NCBI RefSeq assembly: GCF_964355755.1
Contig: NC_092673.1
Location: 14,513,001-14,577,000, forward strand
Direction: 5' to 3'
Origin: Antedon mediterranea
Lineage: Eukaryota; Echinodermata; Crinoidea; Comatulida; Antedonidae
DNA: 64,000 nt
The position numbers and the translations under genes are program-made. A model generated the notes under the pieces. The model made no database searches. It was not told where the DNA came from and saw nothing but the letters and a program-made list of their open reading frames with translations. This document shows, piece by piece, positions 22,450 through 32,835 of the stretch; positions within the stretch are counted from its first letter, which is position 1, and every line of letters starts with the position of its first letter.

Positions 22450-22855
22450 TCCAAAATTGATCGTGTGGTAAGAAGGGTTGAGAGGATGTCTGGTTTGTGT
22501 CAGCAGTTGGTGAATTCAGTTTATTGCGAGAACCTGGACAGGCTTTTTGGGATGGTGTTGAGGGCTGAAAGTCATCCTGTGAATACCGATTTAGGCAGTC
22601 TCAGGAGTGCTCGTAGTGGAAGATTGCGATCCGCGGCTGTTGACACAAACCGATATCTTTTCTCCTTTCTGCCCACAGGTATCAGGAGACATCAGCGACA
22701 TTCATCCAGATGAGCACCATGAAATAATATGTAATAATATGTTCTTGTTGTGAGTTTTTTTTTTTTTTATATATTGTAATTATGATGTATTTGAAGACGA
22801 GCAATGTAATTTTCTCCTTGTGGGAACGAATAAAGATTATACTTGATACTTGATA
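22450..22855 (+). mobile_element. 3' end of a CR1/L2-like LINE
   Basis: The frame 22465-22713 reads VVRRVERMSGLC and HPVNTDLGSLRSARSGRLRS, then NRYLFSFLPTGIR, the usual end of CR1/L2-type ORF2 proteins. A short 3' UTR follows and ends with an AATAAAG signal and the short tandem tail ATACTTGATACTTGAT. The upstream part is missing, the normal result of 5' truncation on insertion. Confidence 0.75.
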
Positions 22856-22859
22856 AAAT

Positions 22860-23440
22860 ATGTCTTCTACAGTTTCCAAAAAAATCTCCTGCAAAGTATG
22901 AAAGGGAGAGACAATCAAAGCATCAAGCACACAAATTGGTTATGTGTTCTCTTTGTAATGGTTTTTATTCAAAGAGATACATTCGAAGACATATAAAGAG
23001 ATGTGAAAAATCAACTGAAGAAAGCATGGGAACTTGTCCTGTAAAAGAAGGAAACATTTCTAATATTTTCAGAAGGAAACATTTCAAGCACACAGAAGAA
23101 GCAATTAACAAACTACACAACTTCATGCACTGGTTCAATTAAAGCTGGCCTTAAACAAAGTAGGTTTAAAAATAAATCTTAATATGTTTAAACACCTAGT
23201 TCCTGTAGTCTTTCCTGAAGACACCCACAAAGCACTAAAACTTGTAGCAAGCACAGAAATACGAGAACAAGCTAATGTTTCGAGTGACAACATTTATCGA
23301 TTCTCGGATCCATTGGTTGATGGAAATCATGTCTCAGGATGGCATGCACTAAGTAACATATGTGTAAAGTTACCGTTGGAAAAACCAAGCAACTTAACAG
23401 CAACCAAAATCTGAGATAGAAATTCATTCAATTAAAAAGT
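22860..23440 (+). pseudogene. Crypton-like tyrosine recombinase remnant
   Basis: The frame 22843-23142 contains a Cys2-His-Cys finger, CSLCNGFYSKRYIRRHIKRC, after a basic segment. A second frame, 23184-23414, reads MFKHLVPVVFPEDTHKALKL and later NIYRFSDPLVDGN, HVSGWHALSNIC and NLTATKI. This last stretch matches the region before the catalytic Arg/His box of Crypton-type tyrosine recombinases ('NxYLF..., ...GxxAL...C..., LTATKxRH'). The frame stops just where the catalytic Arg-x-x-Arg/Tyr part should begin. Stops between the two frames show decay. Confidence 0.5.
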
Positions 23441-23639
23441 CTAATATCAATTTACAATCTTCAAAGATTGGTTTAAATTCTAATTTTTAACAATTAATTC
23501 TATATGGTAACACAATAACACAAACAAATTTTTTTATAGAAACTGAAGTAATTGACAGACAAGATGACGATGTTTTAAATAGTAGGTCTTCAGGTATGTA
23601 ACTTGAAATTACAATTGTATATGGAGTTCACATTTCTAG

Positions 23640-23750
23640 TTAAGGGTCTTTCACACCTGTTCCGGCACGGTTCTGGTCTGGCGATTCGAACATCTATGTT
23701 TCGTTTTCACGGATCGAAACTGTGCCGGAATAGGTGTGAAAGACCCTTTA
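23640..23750. mobile_element. Harbinger-type MITE with TTA target duplication
   Basis: AGGGTCTTTCACACCT at 23643 onward is inverted at the right end, AGGTGTGAAAGACCCT ending at 23747. Arms extend inward through TTCCGGCAC / GTGCCGGAA. TTA at 23640-23642 and 23748-23750 forms a 3-bp target duplication, the TWA type made by PIF/Harbinger transposases. The 105-bp element has no coding capacity. Confidence 0.8.
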
Positions 23751-24985
23751 GAGTAGTGTTACCACAAGAACTTCAAAAAATTCAAAAAAGAAATGAAAAC
23801 ATACTATTTGTTTGTATAGTGATATTTATTTATTTTATAAGAGAATTATATTGTATATATTTGAGAGAAAGTGTATTTAAAAAAAAAAAATTAAAAAAAA
23901 ATGTTTATGTATATTAATTTTATTTTAGACAGGTAGCCCTAATTTATTTATATAACTATTTATACTTCAATGTTTAGGGGCTGAACTAAACATTATTATT
24001 ATTTGTATAATATTACAATGTTTATAATTTATATTTATGGGTAAATAAAGAAAGAAAGAAATTGCATATGGAGTCGACATTATTGTTATTGCTCACAAAA
24101 GTTAAGCAATTATTTTGTTCATGTTTTTACGTGCTAGTGAAAGAGATGTTGGTTTTATAAATGCGCAACTATAAATTTATATGCACCTCATTACATTTAT
24201 ATTTATGATATACAACTTTTTCTCAACTTCCATTCCACGATATAGATTATTCTGATGAATTACATGCATCACATATACCTCCAGAAATAAATAGTGCTGA
24301 TTTTAATCCTCTGATAGATAACGACCTCAAATTCGACCAACAATCATATAAATAATTATCTAAATGTTATTTTATCAAATTCTTTTTTCCTACTATTTCG
24401 AAACCAACCAGAATTACAACAAATAGTGCGACTCTTATTGATTGTTATTAATAACACGAAACATAAATACAAGAGTTTGCAGTTTGTTTGTTTGTTTGTC
24501 AATTTAAAATTAAAAATCCTTGAACATAGTTAACTTTTTTTATTGGGTTACCATCGATTATAATATCAAAAGGAAAAGTATTATGGTTGTTCTTTTGTGT
24601 AAAGTAGATGAAGTTAGTTTTAGATTTAGAAAAAAAAAAAAAATTTTTTTAATATAATATTAACTTTACACATAATATGCAATCTACGATAATTTAATTA
24701 ATTGATATAACAAATTTATTAAATACATAACATCATTGGAATAAAAAGAACAAATCACATATCTACACATAATAATCATAACATCGTATACTCTATTTCT
24801 ATCTAACAATTTATTCAATCTTCTATCGACTAAAGCCGAAGTATAGTCGTTATCTCGGGACCGTTCTATGGCCACCACCAGGTAGGCTTACTTCATTAAG
24901 GCTTCTGTGAATGGATGTACTGGTTGGGAGCAGAAAATCTAGTAGACCATACCCAGTACCGTTTTGATTACGATCAATCGGGAAT

Positions 24986-25396
24986 TTACCTCACAAAGTT
25001 TAACAACAATTTGTTTGATTTAAACCATAAAGAAACTCTATCAAGCTCAGAATTAACAGTATTAACAAGAGTGTTTAAATTTTTGTGAGAAAAGAAAATA
25101 TTGCTGTAATCTGCGAATAAAATGAATTGGAGTAAATTTGAGACATTGGGGAGATCATTAACATAAATAAGAAAAAGTAAAGGGCCAAGTATAGAGCCTT
25201 GAGGTACACCACAATTAATAGGCAACATATGAGATTTAAAGGAATTAACATAGGTAAATTGGTATCTATTTGAAAGGTAAGATTTCAGAAGGTTAAGAGG
25301 AAGGCCTCTGACACCATAGTAATATAATTTTGATAATAATACATCGTGATCAATAGTGTCAAAGGCCAATACCAATACCATGATTGCCAGTTGCAA
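24986..25396 (-). pseudogene. LINE reverse transcriptase fragment
   Basis: 136-codon frame with RT motif A (AFDTIDHDVLLSKL), the YGVRG turn, motif B (GVPQGSILGPLLFLIYVNDL) and motif C. Motif C reads LFADYS where the family has F/YADD: the second catalytic Asp is replaced by Tyr, so the enzyme would be dead. At its 5' end the frame joins the endonuclease through a deletion or frameshift that removed the region between endonuclease and motif A. Confidence 0.85.
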
Positions 25397-25685
25397 GAGA
25401 GTTTGTTAATTTATCATACATGTGTAGAACGGCAAGGTCGGTCGAATCTGCTGAATAAATGTTAGAAAGAAAATCAGATGTTAGTTTATGATCATCAAAT
25501 TTTAGTAAGTCAATGTTTAGATCTCCACAAACAAAAACACTTTTATTTACTTTATTAACCTCATCAAAATATAAGGATAATTGGTCATTGAAGTAATTTA
25601 TACTTTTATCCGGTGGACGGTAAATAACTGAGAAAATAATATTCTTTGGCTTGGAATTGATTTCAATATTTATAGCCTCACAAAA
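25385..25685 (-). pseudogene. LINE endonuclease C-terminal fragment
   Basis: Reads IEINSKPKNIIFSVIYRPPD, then SVFVCGDLNIDLL and KLTSDFLSNIYSADSTDLAV. The YRPP and GDxNxD motifs are those of apurinic-like (EEP) endonucleases of LINEs; the GDLN Asp is part of the active site. A TAG at 25688-25686 closes the frame on its 5' side, and the N-terminal half is missing. Confidence 0.8.
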
Positions 25686-26119
25686 CTAGAGATGTTTTAA
25701 ACAATTTACGAGTTCTGATTGTTTATCTTGACACACATGAAAGGCCAGCTGGAGTGTGACAGACACTTCACTACAGAAATTGCTGAAAACCATGTAGGAA
25801 TTTTCATGAGCTGTCCATGTGACCTTGTTGTAAATGACATAATAGTACCCTTGAGTTGTATTTGATGGGCAGTTAATATAAGAGCATCAGCCCATAAAAC
25901 ACACATTTCTGCTAAGGGAGAGTTTTGCCTCATGAAGGGGAGATATTGGGGTTTTGTACATACCGAAACTCATCATCTGAGAGTTTATTGAAAGGAAATA
26001 AACAGTTGCACTTAAAGAACTATATTTGGGTCTAAATAATCAAGTACATTTCTGTAAGGCATAACAATTTATTTAAAGGTCAACCGGCTCACACTGTTAG
26101 TTATGGAATGTTATTCATT

Positions 26120-26729
26120 GTTATTAATTTATAGTTCAAGCTTTTAGATCGTTTAGGTTGCGAGATAGATCTAGTTGATTACTGATGGTAAGTTTTTTCA
26201 TGCCGTTGGTAAGAATAAAGATCTTGCCGTCAAGTGTCCATGTAGATTTAATGTCTAGGTTTGTTAGCGTCTGAGCCCTTACTTTGTCCTAGTCTACGAG
26301 TTCTATCTATGTCGGCAATTCCAACGCTGACATTAAGCTTTTTTTGAAGCACATTGATAATCTTGGTATCCGTACACTCGTTGCTTGATTCGGGAACGCC
26401 GTCATGATTTTTTCTTCAAGGCTTGCTATCTTATCGTTAGTCTTGTTAATATCAAAGTGTAAAGAATCTCTAATGAGATCGGTGAGCTTACCAATTAGAT
26501 GTTCTTGCACAGAATTTGATACAGCTGCAGCAATGTTCTTCATAAATGTAGAGTCTGATGCTAGGCATTTCGTAAGCTCTAGGTCGATCAGTTCTTTGAT
26601 TTCTGTTTTTTCAGTAGGCCCAATGGATTCAGCTTGGTTTCCAGCTCCGCCGGAGTCAGCTACGTTTTCTCCGGAATCTTTAGGAGCCGCGAGAGCCACG
26701 TTTAGGCACGTCCATTCACCATGGTGCAT
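26120..26729 (-). pseudogene. LINE ORF1-like coiled-coil protein, frameshifted
   Basis: The frame from 26729 holds a charged helix region (ELIDLELTKCLASDSTFMKN, later KIASLEEKI). After frameshifts near 26330-26290 a further stretch reads TLDGKIFILTNGMKKLTISN, the usual C-terminal nucleic-acid-binding end of CR1/L2-type ORF1 proteins in echinoderm-like genomes, as I remember it. The 5' end coincides with the head-to-head junction at about 26726. Confidence 0.5.
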
Positions 26730-27195
26730 GCAAATAAATAAAAACCTTTATAAGAAATATATTAAATCTCAGAGCCCAAATGACAAATATATTTATGATA
26801 CTAACTCTATATGTGATCACTTTAATAAATATTTGTCAGAAATCGGTTTAAAAACGCTCAACTCCATCCCAGATAATAATATTGATCCAATGTCGTATTT
26901 ACCACCCCCACCACTTTTTTTTTTTTTAGTCACTGAAAATGAAGTGTTGAACATGATCAACAGTCTAGACTCTAATAAAGGATCAGGACACGACTCCCTT
27001 ACACCTTCTGTTCTTAAAAAAGTTACTCCTTTTATTTTAATTCATCTTACTTATGTTATCAATTTATCTTTTACTACAGGAATCGTACCTGATCATATAA
27101 AATTAGCATATTTAACTAAACATAACATCCTAAATAATCATCAATATGGTTTTGTTAAGCACTTTTCTTGATCTATCAAAAGCTTTTAATGTAAC
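26724..27195 (+). pseudogene. LINE pre-RT and RT fragment, opposite orientation
   Basis: Reads ICDHFNKYLSEIG, VTENEVLNMINSLDSNKGSG, SLTPSVLKKVTPFI and YVINLSFTTGIVPDHIKLA, the standard region before RT motif A. Two internal jumps follow: HIKLA joins NILNNHQYGF directly (about 45 codons missing), and GFVKHFS stops before LDLSKAFN, where the motif A Asp has become Asn. A poly-T-coded Phe run at 26915-26927 may mark slippage. Confidence 0.75.
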
Positions 27196-27841
27196 GGTCA
27201 TTATAAAAGAGTTGTTGTTGTTGTTGGCAGTGTATAAAGCGGTGTTAACGTAGATAGAAGATTATAACCGGTACAAGCAGTGGTGTTGTGTATATAATGC
27301 ATATATATTACTTTTAAAACATTAAACCTGGTCATTCCTTGTCTTAAATGTACGTTATTGTAAACCGCGCACAATGCATGTTGAGATTTATAACGAGTCG
27401 CTACCATTATTAGAATCGCCTTATTTTTCACATTTTCAACGATTTAAAGACAAAAAAAGTTATCTCAATAGGACCATAGTATTTATTTTTTACATAAATG
27501 TATTTTGTGATCTTAAAATAGAATTAAAAACGTAGGGAATGGGGCATTAAAAAAAAACCCAGTATGGAATCTAGACTACAACCTCAAACACGTTTTATAA
27601 TTTCTTTAACGTAAATGACACATTCACCCCGGTGCTGTCAATAAAAATTTGTAAAAATAGTAAAATGTACTGCTGTCTGCGCGACGAGGATAATAACAAT
27701 GGAGTCGGTTAAAATTGTAATACTTGCATTACTTTTGAGTTATCAAGCGTTATGTTTTCAATACATATATATCAAGTTAACGATTTTTAGATTTTTAATG
27801 AATCTACAAAGGAAAAAGAGAGCAAATTCACGGAGTTGACG

Positions 27842-28560
27842 GCGAAGGCGTTTAGCCCTAACCCGACGTCAACTGGGCCTAGTCGTCGAAGTTTTGGAAG
27901 CCGCAACGCTTGGAGCGAACCTTGTTGATCGCAGAATCTGGGTACAAAACCGTGCCCATGGTCGCCTGTTTTTGGCTGTTAATGTGGAACTTTTCGCAGG
28001 GCAATTCCGTACAGAGAGAGAGTTGGGATAGTAATTTGGTGGTTGGCAACGCCGACAGAATATCGGTATGTAACGTTTTAAAATAATATGAATAAAAAAA
28101 AATTCATCTTTTTTTTTGTATTAATTTGTTAGATCATTAATAATTCTAAATTCTAAGGAGTTTTGTAATACTGTATATGTATTTTAGCAGACAGAAATAA
28201 CGGCTTGCTTTTTAGTAGAGATGTAAGATATCGAGATATTCCACTAATCTTAATTGTGAATTTTGCATGAGTGATTATTACAGATTTTGCTATGATTTTT
28301 TAACAGAAAAATGTTATAATTAATGGTATTGATATACCAGTGTGCCTAATTGGAGACCCAGCATACCCTTTAAAACTCTGGTTGATGAAATGATTTGTAC
28401 ACAATGCAAACCTTACTCCAGCACAGCACAATTTCAACAAAACATTAAGTTCTGCCCGAGTTGTTGTTGAAAATGCATTTGGAAGACTGAAGGGCAGATG
28501 GCGACGGCTCATGAAAAAAAACGACGTGACTGTGGTCTAGTGAAGTCAGTCAGGATGGTG
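27842..28560 (+). pseudogene. HARBI1-like transposase remnant 2
   Basis: Exon from 28307 (acceptor TTTTTAACAG) reads IDIPVCLIGDPAYPLKLWLM, a TGA at 28390-28392, then NLTPAQHNFN and SSARVVVENAFGRLKGRWRR. The second catalytic Asp (GDPAYPL) and third acidic residue (VVENAFG) of DDE_Tnp_4 are present; the first is in an exon I could not find. Another open stretch, 27852-28029, reads LVDRRIWVQNRAHGRLFLAV and could be an N-terminal exon, with low certainty. After 28535 the frame collapses. Confidence 0.7.
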
Positions 28561-29035
28561 TTGGAAGGCTGGATAATGGAGTAGTTATCAGGGATGCCAT
28601 TACTGGTTCTTTACAACATTGAATCCTGTATAGTGGATTAAATCAGATGCTATTGTTGTCACTAAAAAGTTACATTAGATCTTGTAAAAGTATAATATTA
28701 AGATGTTTTGTTCCCAAAAAAATATTAATAAGGCTTTGAAAAAAAAACCCCAAACAAATGTATTCACATATAATCAATATCAATATAATATAAAGACATA
28801 TCAGTATATACAGTAGCGTATGTACACATTTGCATTTGTAATAGTAATAATGCTATCTACACAGCAAGTCTTGGAATAGAAATACACATGTGTAACTGCT
28901 AGTTAATACTGAAAAACTTATTGTGGTAAAAATCAAACAAAAACTAATGTAACATTTCCAACCAATGGAATATTTTAAATATAACATAAATTAAATATCT
29001 ACATTGATTTGAAATGATTTTCATATAGGTCAAAA

Positions 29036-29588
29036 TCATGCCCAGAAAAGCATTACAGTATATACCATAAACATTTTTGGTAAAAAAACATTTTTTTTAA
29101 TGTAGAAAATGCAAAACCAATACTTCAAGTACAAAATTACTTTTAAATGGCTATCACTACTTGAGTTGTGTGGTGAGCTGTATGAGGCAGAACTATATGC
29201 AGGAGAGTGGTATGGGGGATGAAGTTCTACTGTTCGATGGGGGTGGTAATATTGATCTGGTGGTGGGCCATTTCTTGTCTGAAAAAGATTCATCAATTGT
29301 CTGCATCTGCATGTTTTGAAATGCAGACATCATGTTTTGGATACTAGCATTGTGTTGCCTGATCATTTCTGCATCAGAGCGTTCCTGTCTTTCTATGCGC
29401 CGTTCTTCAGCTTTTTCAAACTCAGCATTTTGGGTATTTATTACATCTTTCAGTGACCCTGTTACTGCCTCCATTGTCTCCTGGAATTTGGGATTTTTTT
29501 CGGCTTTTTTTTGCGTGCTGTAAAAATAAATGTTTAAAACTACCGCTATTATTTTAAGGTTTAAACTATGCTGTGATTGATGCAACAC
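29036..29588 (-). CDS. Myb/SANT-like partner protein fragment of a Harbinger element
   Basis: Frame 29588-29193 has a long charged helix: ETMEAVTGSLKDVINTQNAE, then FEKAEERRIERQERSDAEMI and MMSAFQNMQMQ. An overlapping frame (29296-29036) continues with a Pro/Ser/Tyr-rich tail (PPYHSPAYSSASYSSPHNS). This matches the C-terminal portion of Myb/trihelix proteins, the second gene of PIF/Harbinger elements. It lies 0.5 kb from transposase remnant 2 in convergent orientation. The DNA-binding N-terminus was not found. Confidence 0.5.
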
Positions 29589-29719
29589 AATATTATTAAA
29601 ATTAAAATATTTAATAATTGTTAATTATTTACACTTGCCTTGAGGTTGAGGCTCTTTTGCCTCCTCGATTTGTTTATCCTCTCTCCAACTACTCTTTCCC
29701 CTTCAACTACTCTTTCATC

Positions 29720-31125
29720 CCCAACTACTCTTTCAACTTCAATTCATTGATTTCTGCTTCATCTCTGATTACCCTTTTATCTCCGATTGCTATTTCATCT
29801 CCACATACTATTTCATCTCCAAATACTATTTCATCTCCAGTTCCTCTGTTCTCTTCTATCCTCGGTTCATCTGTAGACTGCTTAAGACTATCTGTTCTGT
29901 AAGTGTCCCACACTATATCAATTCTGTTACTATTCTGCAGCTGCTGTCTGGTCCACGGTAGAAAGACCTGTCATACAAATGATACAAGAATAACGATCCG
30001 CATATAGAAGTGACCAATTATGTGGTGGTTAAACAATAGATACAATCCTGAATGCAAAGAAATGTACTCACCTTATCACCGTAGTCATCAAATGTAAATG
30101 CATGATTGCTGGAAAGAGCATGGACAATAGCAGCTCCGTCAAACACCTTTACATCAAAATCTGTAGGAGGTTCAGGCTGGCCTTCATTCTCCAAATGCTG
30201 TAGCAACTCAGACTTCTTAGTTGGTAGTCGAAGCTTTCCATTTACTGCCAAAGAGGGTGGCCATGGCTGGTTTTCATGCATGAAGAAGTCTCTTAACTTG
30301 TTGCTTTGTTTTGGACACTGATTTTGACAGTGGTGTGTTGAACAACGGCAGCTTATTCTGTTTGATGGCTTGTTGAATTGCAACACTTTTGTCGAGAATA
30401 ACTTCCTTGAAATATTTTTGGTACTGGGTAGTACCTACATCCTGAATTGTACGAACTGTCACTACTGCACTTTCATTGGCACAATCTCGAGCATCCAAGA
30501 CCAGAAGTTCTGAACAATTATCGAGGAATGGGTTGCCTGCATTTGAAATTGTTTCGTGTAGCCTGTTGACCTGAACTTTAAATGTTTAAATGTGTAGACA
30601 GTCCTTGTTCTCGTTGCTTAAAGTCATTCGGATCATAAACCATGAACTGACTCTCGAACTCTGTAATCAGTCTCGCTTGTTCTGGCCCCGCCACCATCCA
30701 CCTCCTAAACGCTGTTGGATTTTCAGTAAGTCCGACTGCACCCCCAGTTCCTTTTACTAATTCGTTCTGCTCATGAGATTGGTCAATGTCCCTAATGTGG
30801 ATGGGAATCCATCGGGCATAGTTATTTTTTTTTTTTGTATTTTGTATTAATATTTTGTCCTCAGTGAGGAAATTCGGATTAGGCCCTCCACGGACCCACG
30901 GCAGCTACCAGATTAGGCAATGAGAGTAAAGATAACCTCGAACCCATGCCTATCACATGCTAGTCCGATATTACCATTACACCATCACTCTAGGACGATC
31001 CATAGCAAAAAACCAGGGTACCAGAGCTTCCAGTGACTCTACATATAGCGTGAAGTCCCTTGTGCGGAGGGCACGAACGAACATCAGAACAGTTAATTCA
31101 AATTCTAGAATAATATCCCAGTACT
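29720..31125 (-). pseudogene. multicopy invertebrate repeat gene, interrupted by a SINE
   Basis: Minus-strand blocks in order: YWDIILEFELTVLMFVRALR and VESLEALVPWFFAMDR (about 31120-31000); SINE (30996-30826); ARWIPIHIRDID (about 30815); GTGGAVGLTENPTAFRRWMV and GPEQARLITEFESQF; CANESAVVTVRTIQDVGTTQ; ENQPWPPSLAVNGKLRLPTK; VFDGAAIVHALSSNHAFTFD; and IDIVWDTYRTDSLKQSTDE. I recognise this block series from many unnamed proteins of corals, molluscs and echinoderms, probably transposon-borne. Its function is unknown to me. Frameshifts and the SINE make this copy non-functional. Confidence 0.6.
30826..30996 (-). mobile_element. tRNA-derived SINE
   Basis: On the minus strand the element starts near 30996 with TCCTAGAGTGATGG. 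It has a perfect pol III A box, TGGTGTAATGG (30984-30974), and a B box, GGTTCGAGGTT (30944-30934), 30 bp further on. It ends in an A-rich tail at 30837-30826. It splits a conserved protein block between FFAMDR and ARWIPIHIRD, which fixes the insertion site. Confidence 0.75.
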
Positions 31126-31286
31126 GAAAGGTTGCATGCATTGGCTGCTTATATTTTTTTAAGGATCATTTTTATAATTAGACAGCAGAATAGTTTTTTT
31201 ATTCTCACAATATTTATGATAATTTGCAGAGATAAACCTGTCCATGTGAAGGTAAATGACATTTTTTCACATAAATTATGTAATAC

Positions 31287-32754
31287 TGTTAGAGCCCTAC
31301 AGTTACTAGTCCTGTATATTACAATTACTACTGTATATAGATATATAATACAACCTATAATCCTACTACCCTAGATATAGACATTCCTAACCTATTGATC
31401 TCAGCTCCGTTTCCATGGTAATTGATGAGTATAATATTAGTGTCCGTGTGACTACCTGCAGACGGAAGAGGACGAAGAAAATACCAGCTACAAACCATGT
31501 TCCAGAGAGGAAGCAGTGAACGGCTTCCAGCATTCTGATGATGAGTCCGATGTGGAAGATTATATATTTACAGAGGCAAGGCTTCCTCCAGATTATATTC
31601 CAAACTCAGACTTGAATGCGAGTGCCCAGTCGTTTGTGCCAGAACTTGTAAAAATATACCAGATGGAGACCAACACCCAGTAGTGTAAGACCAAAATGCT
31701 ATGGATACTGTTCATGATACAGATACATTGGAGATACAATCAGACCTGACCACAGATGCAGATGATGTACATCAATTACCACCAAGGACCCGTAGGCCAC
31801 CAACTAGACCAATTTGCTAACCTATATTCATCGACTGTGAACTCAAATGGAAGGATCACCAATGGTTACCAACCTGCGATGTATTGGACCAATCCACAGA
31901 TGATGTATGTATCGTTATTAACAGAATATTATAGCAACAATTAAGATATTGACACTAAATATTTTTTTTATTAAACATAACTGTGTATCTAGAGAACGAG
32001 ATTTGGTTATATGGTCATTGAATTTAATTTATATATTATATTATTAGTACGATAGATAAAGTAGCAGCCAGCTTGGCAGCAGACATTATAAAGTTTAAAA
32101 TGTTATACGGTCATTTGTTAAAATATTGAGATTTTCGATTGAGGCTTGTCCTATTTGAGTTTATGTTCTGTAGCACGCGTGTTTAAGCCCTTTTTAGGAA
32201 GCGTGTATGGTGTAATGCACCAAAGTTTTATTCATTTTAATTAAATTTTGTTTTGTTTTGGTGTGATACACCAAAGTCATATACATTTTAATTACATTTT
32301 GTTTGAGTACCGCCCTGTAGGTGTGATGCACCAACAATGTGTTGAAGACATTGTGTCTTGATGTGGTGTGATCCACACACATTTTTTTTTTATATATATC
32401 TTTCTTTAAGTTACGACTTGAAAAAAGATTTTGATCCAGTTGATAGCCAGCCATTAGGTATGGACTGATTTGTATGTTTTCTTTTTATTTTAGAGTTTAG
32501 TGTTGAATGTCGGGACGACATTAATTGAAGTGGGGGGGAGGATGTTAGAGCCCTACAGTTACTAGTCCTGTACATTACAATTACTACTGTATATAGATAT
32601 ATAATACAACCTAACCTATTGATCTCAGCTCCGTTTCCATGGTAATTGATGAGTATAATATTAGTGTAAGGGGAGTTGGAATTATCAGATCTATATTCTG
32701 TTGTGAAATACTGAAACAGTGTACGAGTATTTATGTTTATACGACCCGGTAACA
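31287..32754 (+). mobile_element. internally deleted LTR retrotransposon
   Basis: The 3' LTR, 32543-32754 (212 bp), begins TGTTAGAGCC and ends GGTAACA; a polypurine tract, AAGTGGGGGGGAGGA, lies directly before it. The 5' LTR starts identically at 31287 but matches only to about 31443, so its last part and most of the internal region were deleted. ATAC at 31283-31286 and 32755-32758 is a 4-bp target duplication. The 5' LTR has about 27 extra bases relative to the 3' LTR (near 31357-31385). The internal remainder holds a short acidic frame (about 31463-31683, TEEDEENTSYKP, VEDYIFTEARLPPDYIPNSD) and no recognisable gag, protease, RT or integrase. A roughly 55-bp imperfect repeat with 'GGTGTGATGCACCAA' lies at 32200-32340. 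Confidence 0.8.
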
Positions 32755-32758
32755 ATAC

Positions 32759-32835
32759 TAAAAAAAGGGCGTGGTCCAAATGACGTCGTTAAATTGTTCC
32801 GATTTTTGGGCACCCCTTCTAGTAGGGATAACGAT
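32759..32835 (-). repeat. dispersed repeat, second copy, split by the LTR element
   Basis: Reverse complement of 19672-19750. The LTR element sits at the AGTAT position of the repeat; the other side continues (inverted) left of 31287. Confidence 0.7.

Larger units (their letters stand above)
24490..26729 (-). mobile_element. degraded CR1-like LINE, minus strand
   Basis: In minus-strand order: ORF1-like coiled-coil region (26729 to about 26120), about 430 bp of unassigned DNA, endonuclease C-terminal part (25685-25385), reverse transcriptase (25396-24986), an insertion of about 340 bp (24985-24645), and more reverse transcriptase downstream sequence (about 24640-24490, FIYFTQKNNHNTFPFDIIID). 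The insertion separates SNKLLLN from the Thr/Asn-rich continuation. It may be a SINE, but no clear pol III boxes were found. No element end was identified. Confidence 0.65.

Noticed and set aside
25706-25933. 75-codon minus-strand frame between LINE endonuclease and ORF1
   Set aside because: It does not match endonuclease or ORF1 motifs and is interrupted; left unassigned.
26404-26720. First half of the plus-strand 255-codon frame
   Set aside because: It is antisense to the LINE ORF1-like frame; only the part after about 26724 is LINE protein.
26307-26729. A host coiled-coil gene
   Set aside because: Context and the TLDGKIFILTNG continuation fit LINE ORF1 better.
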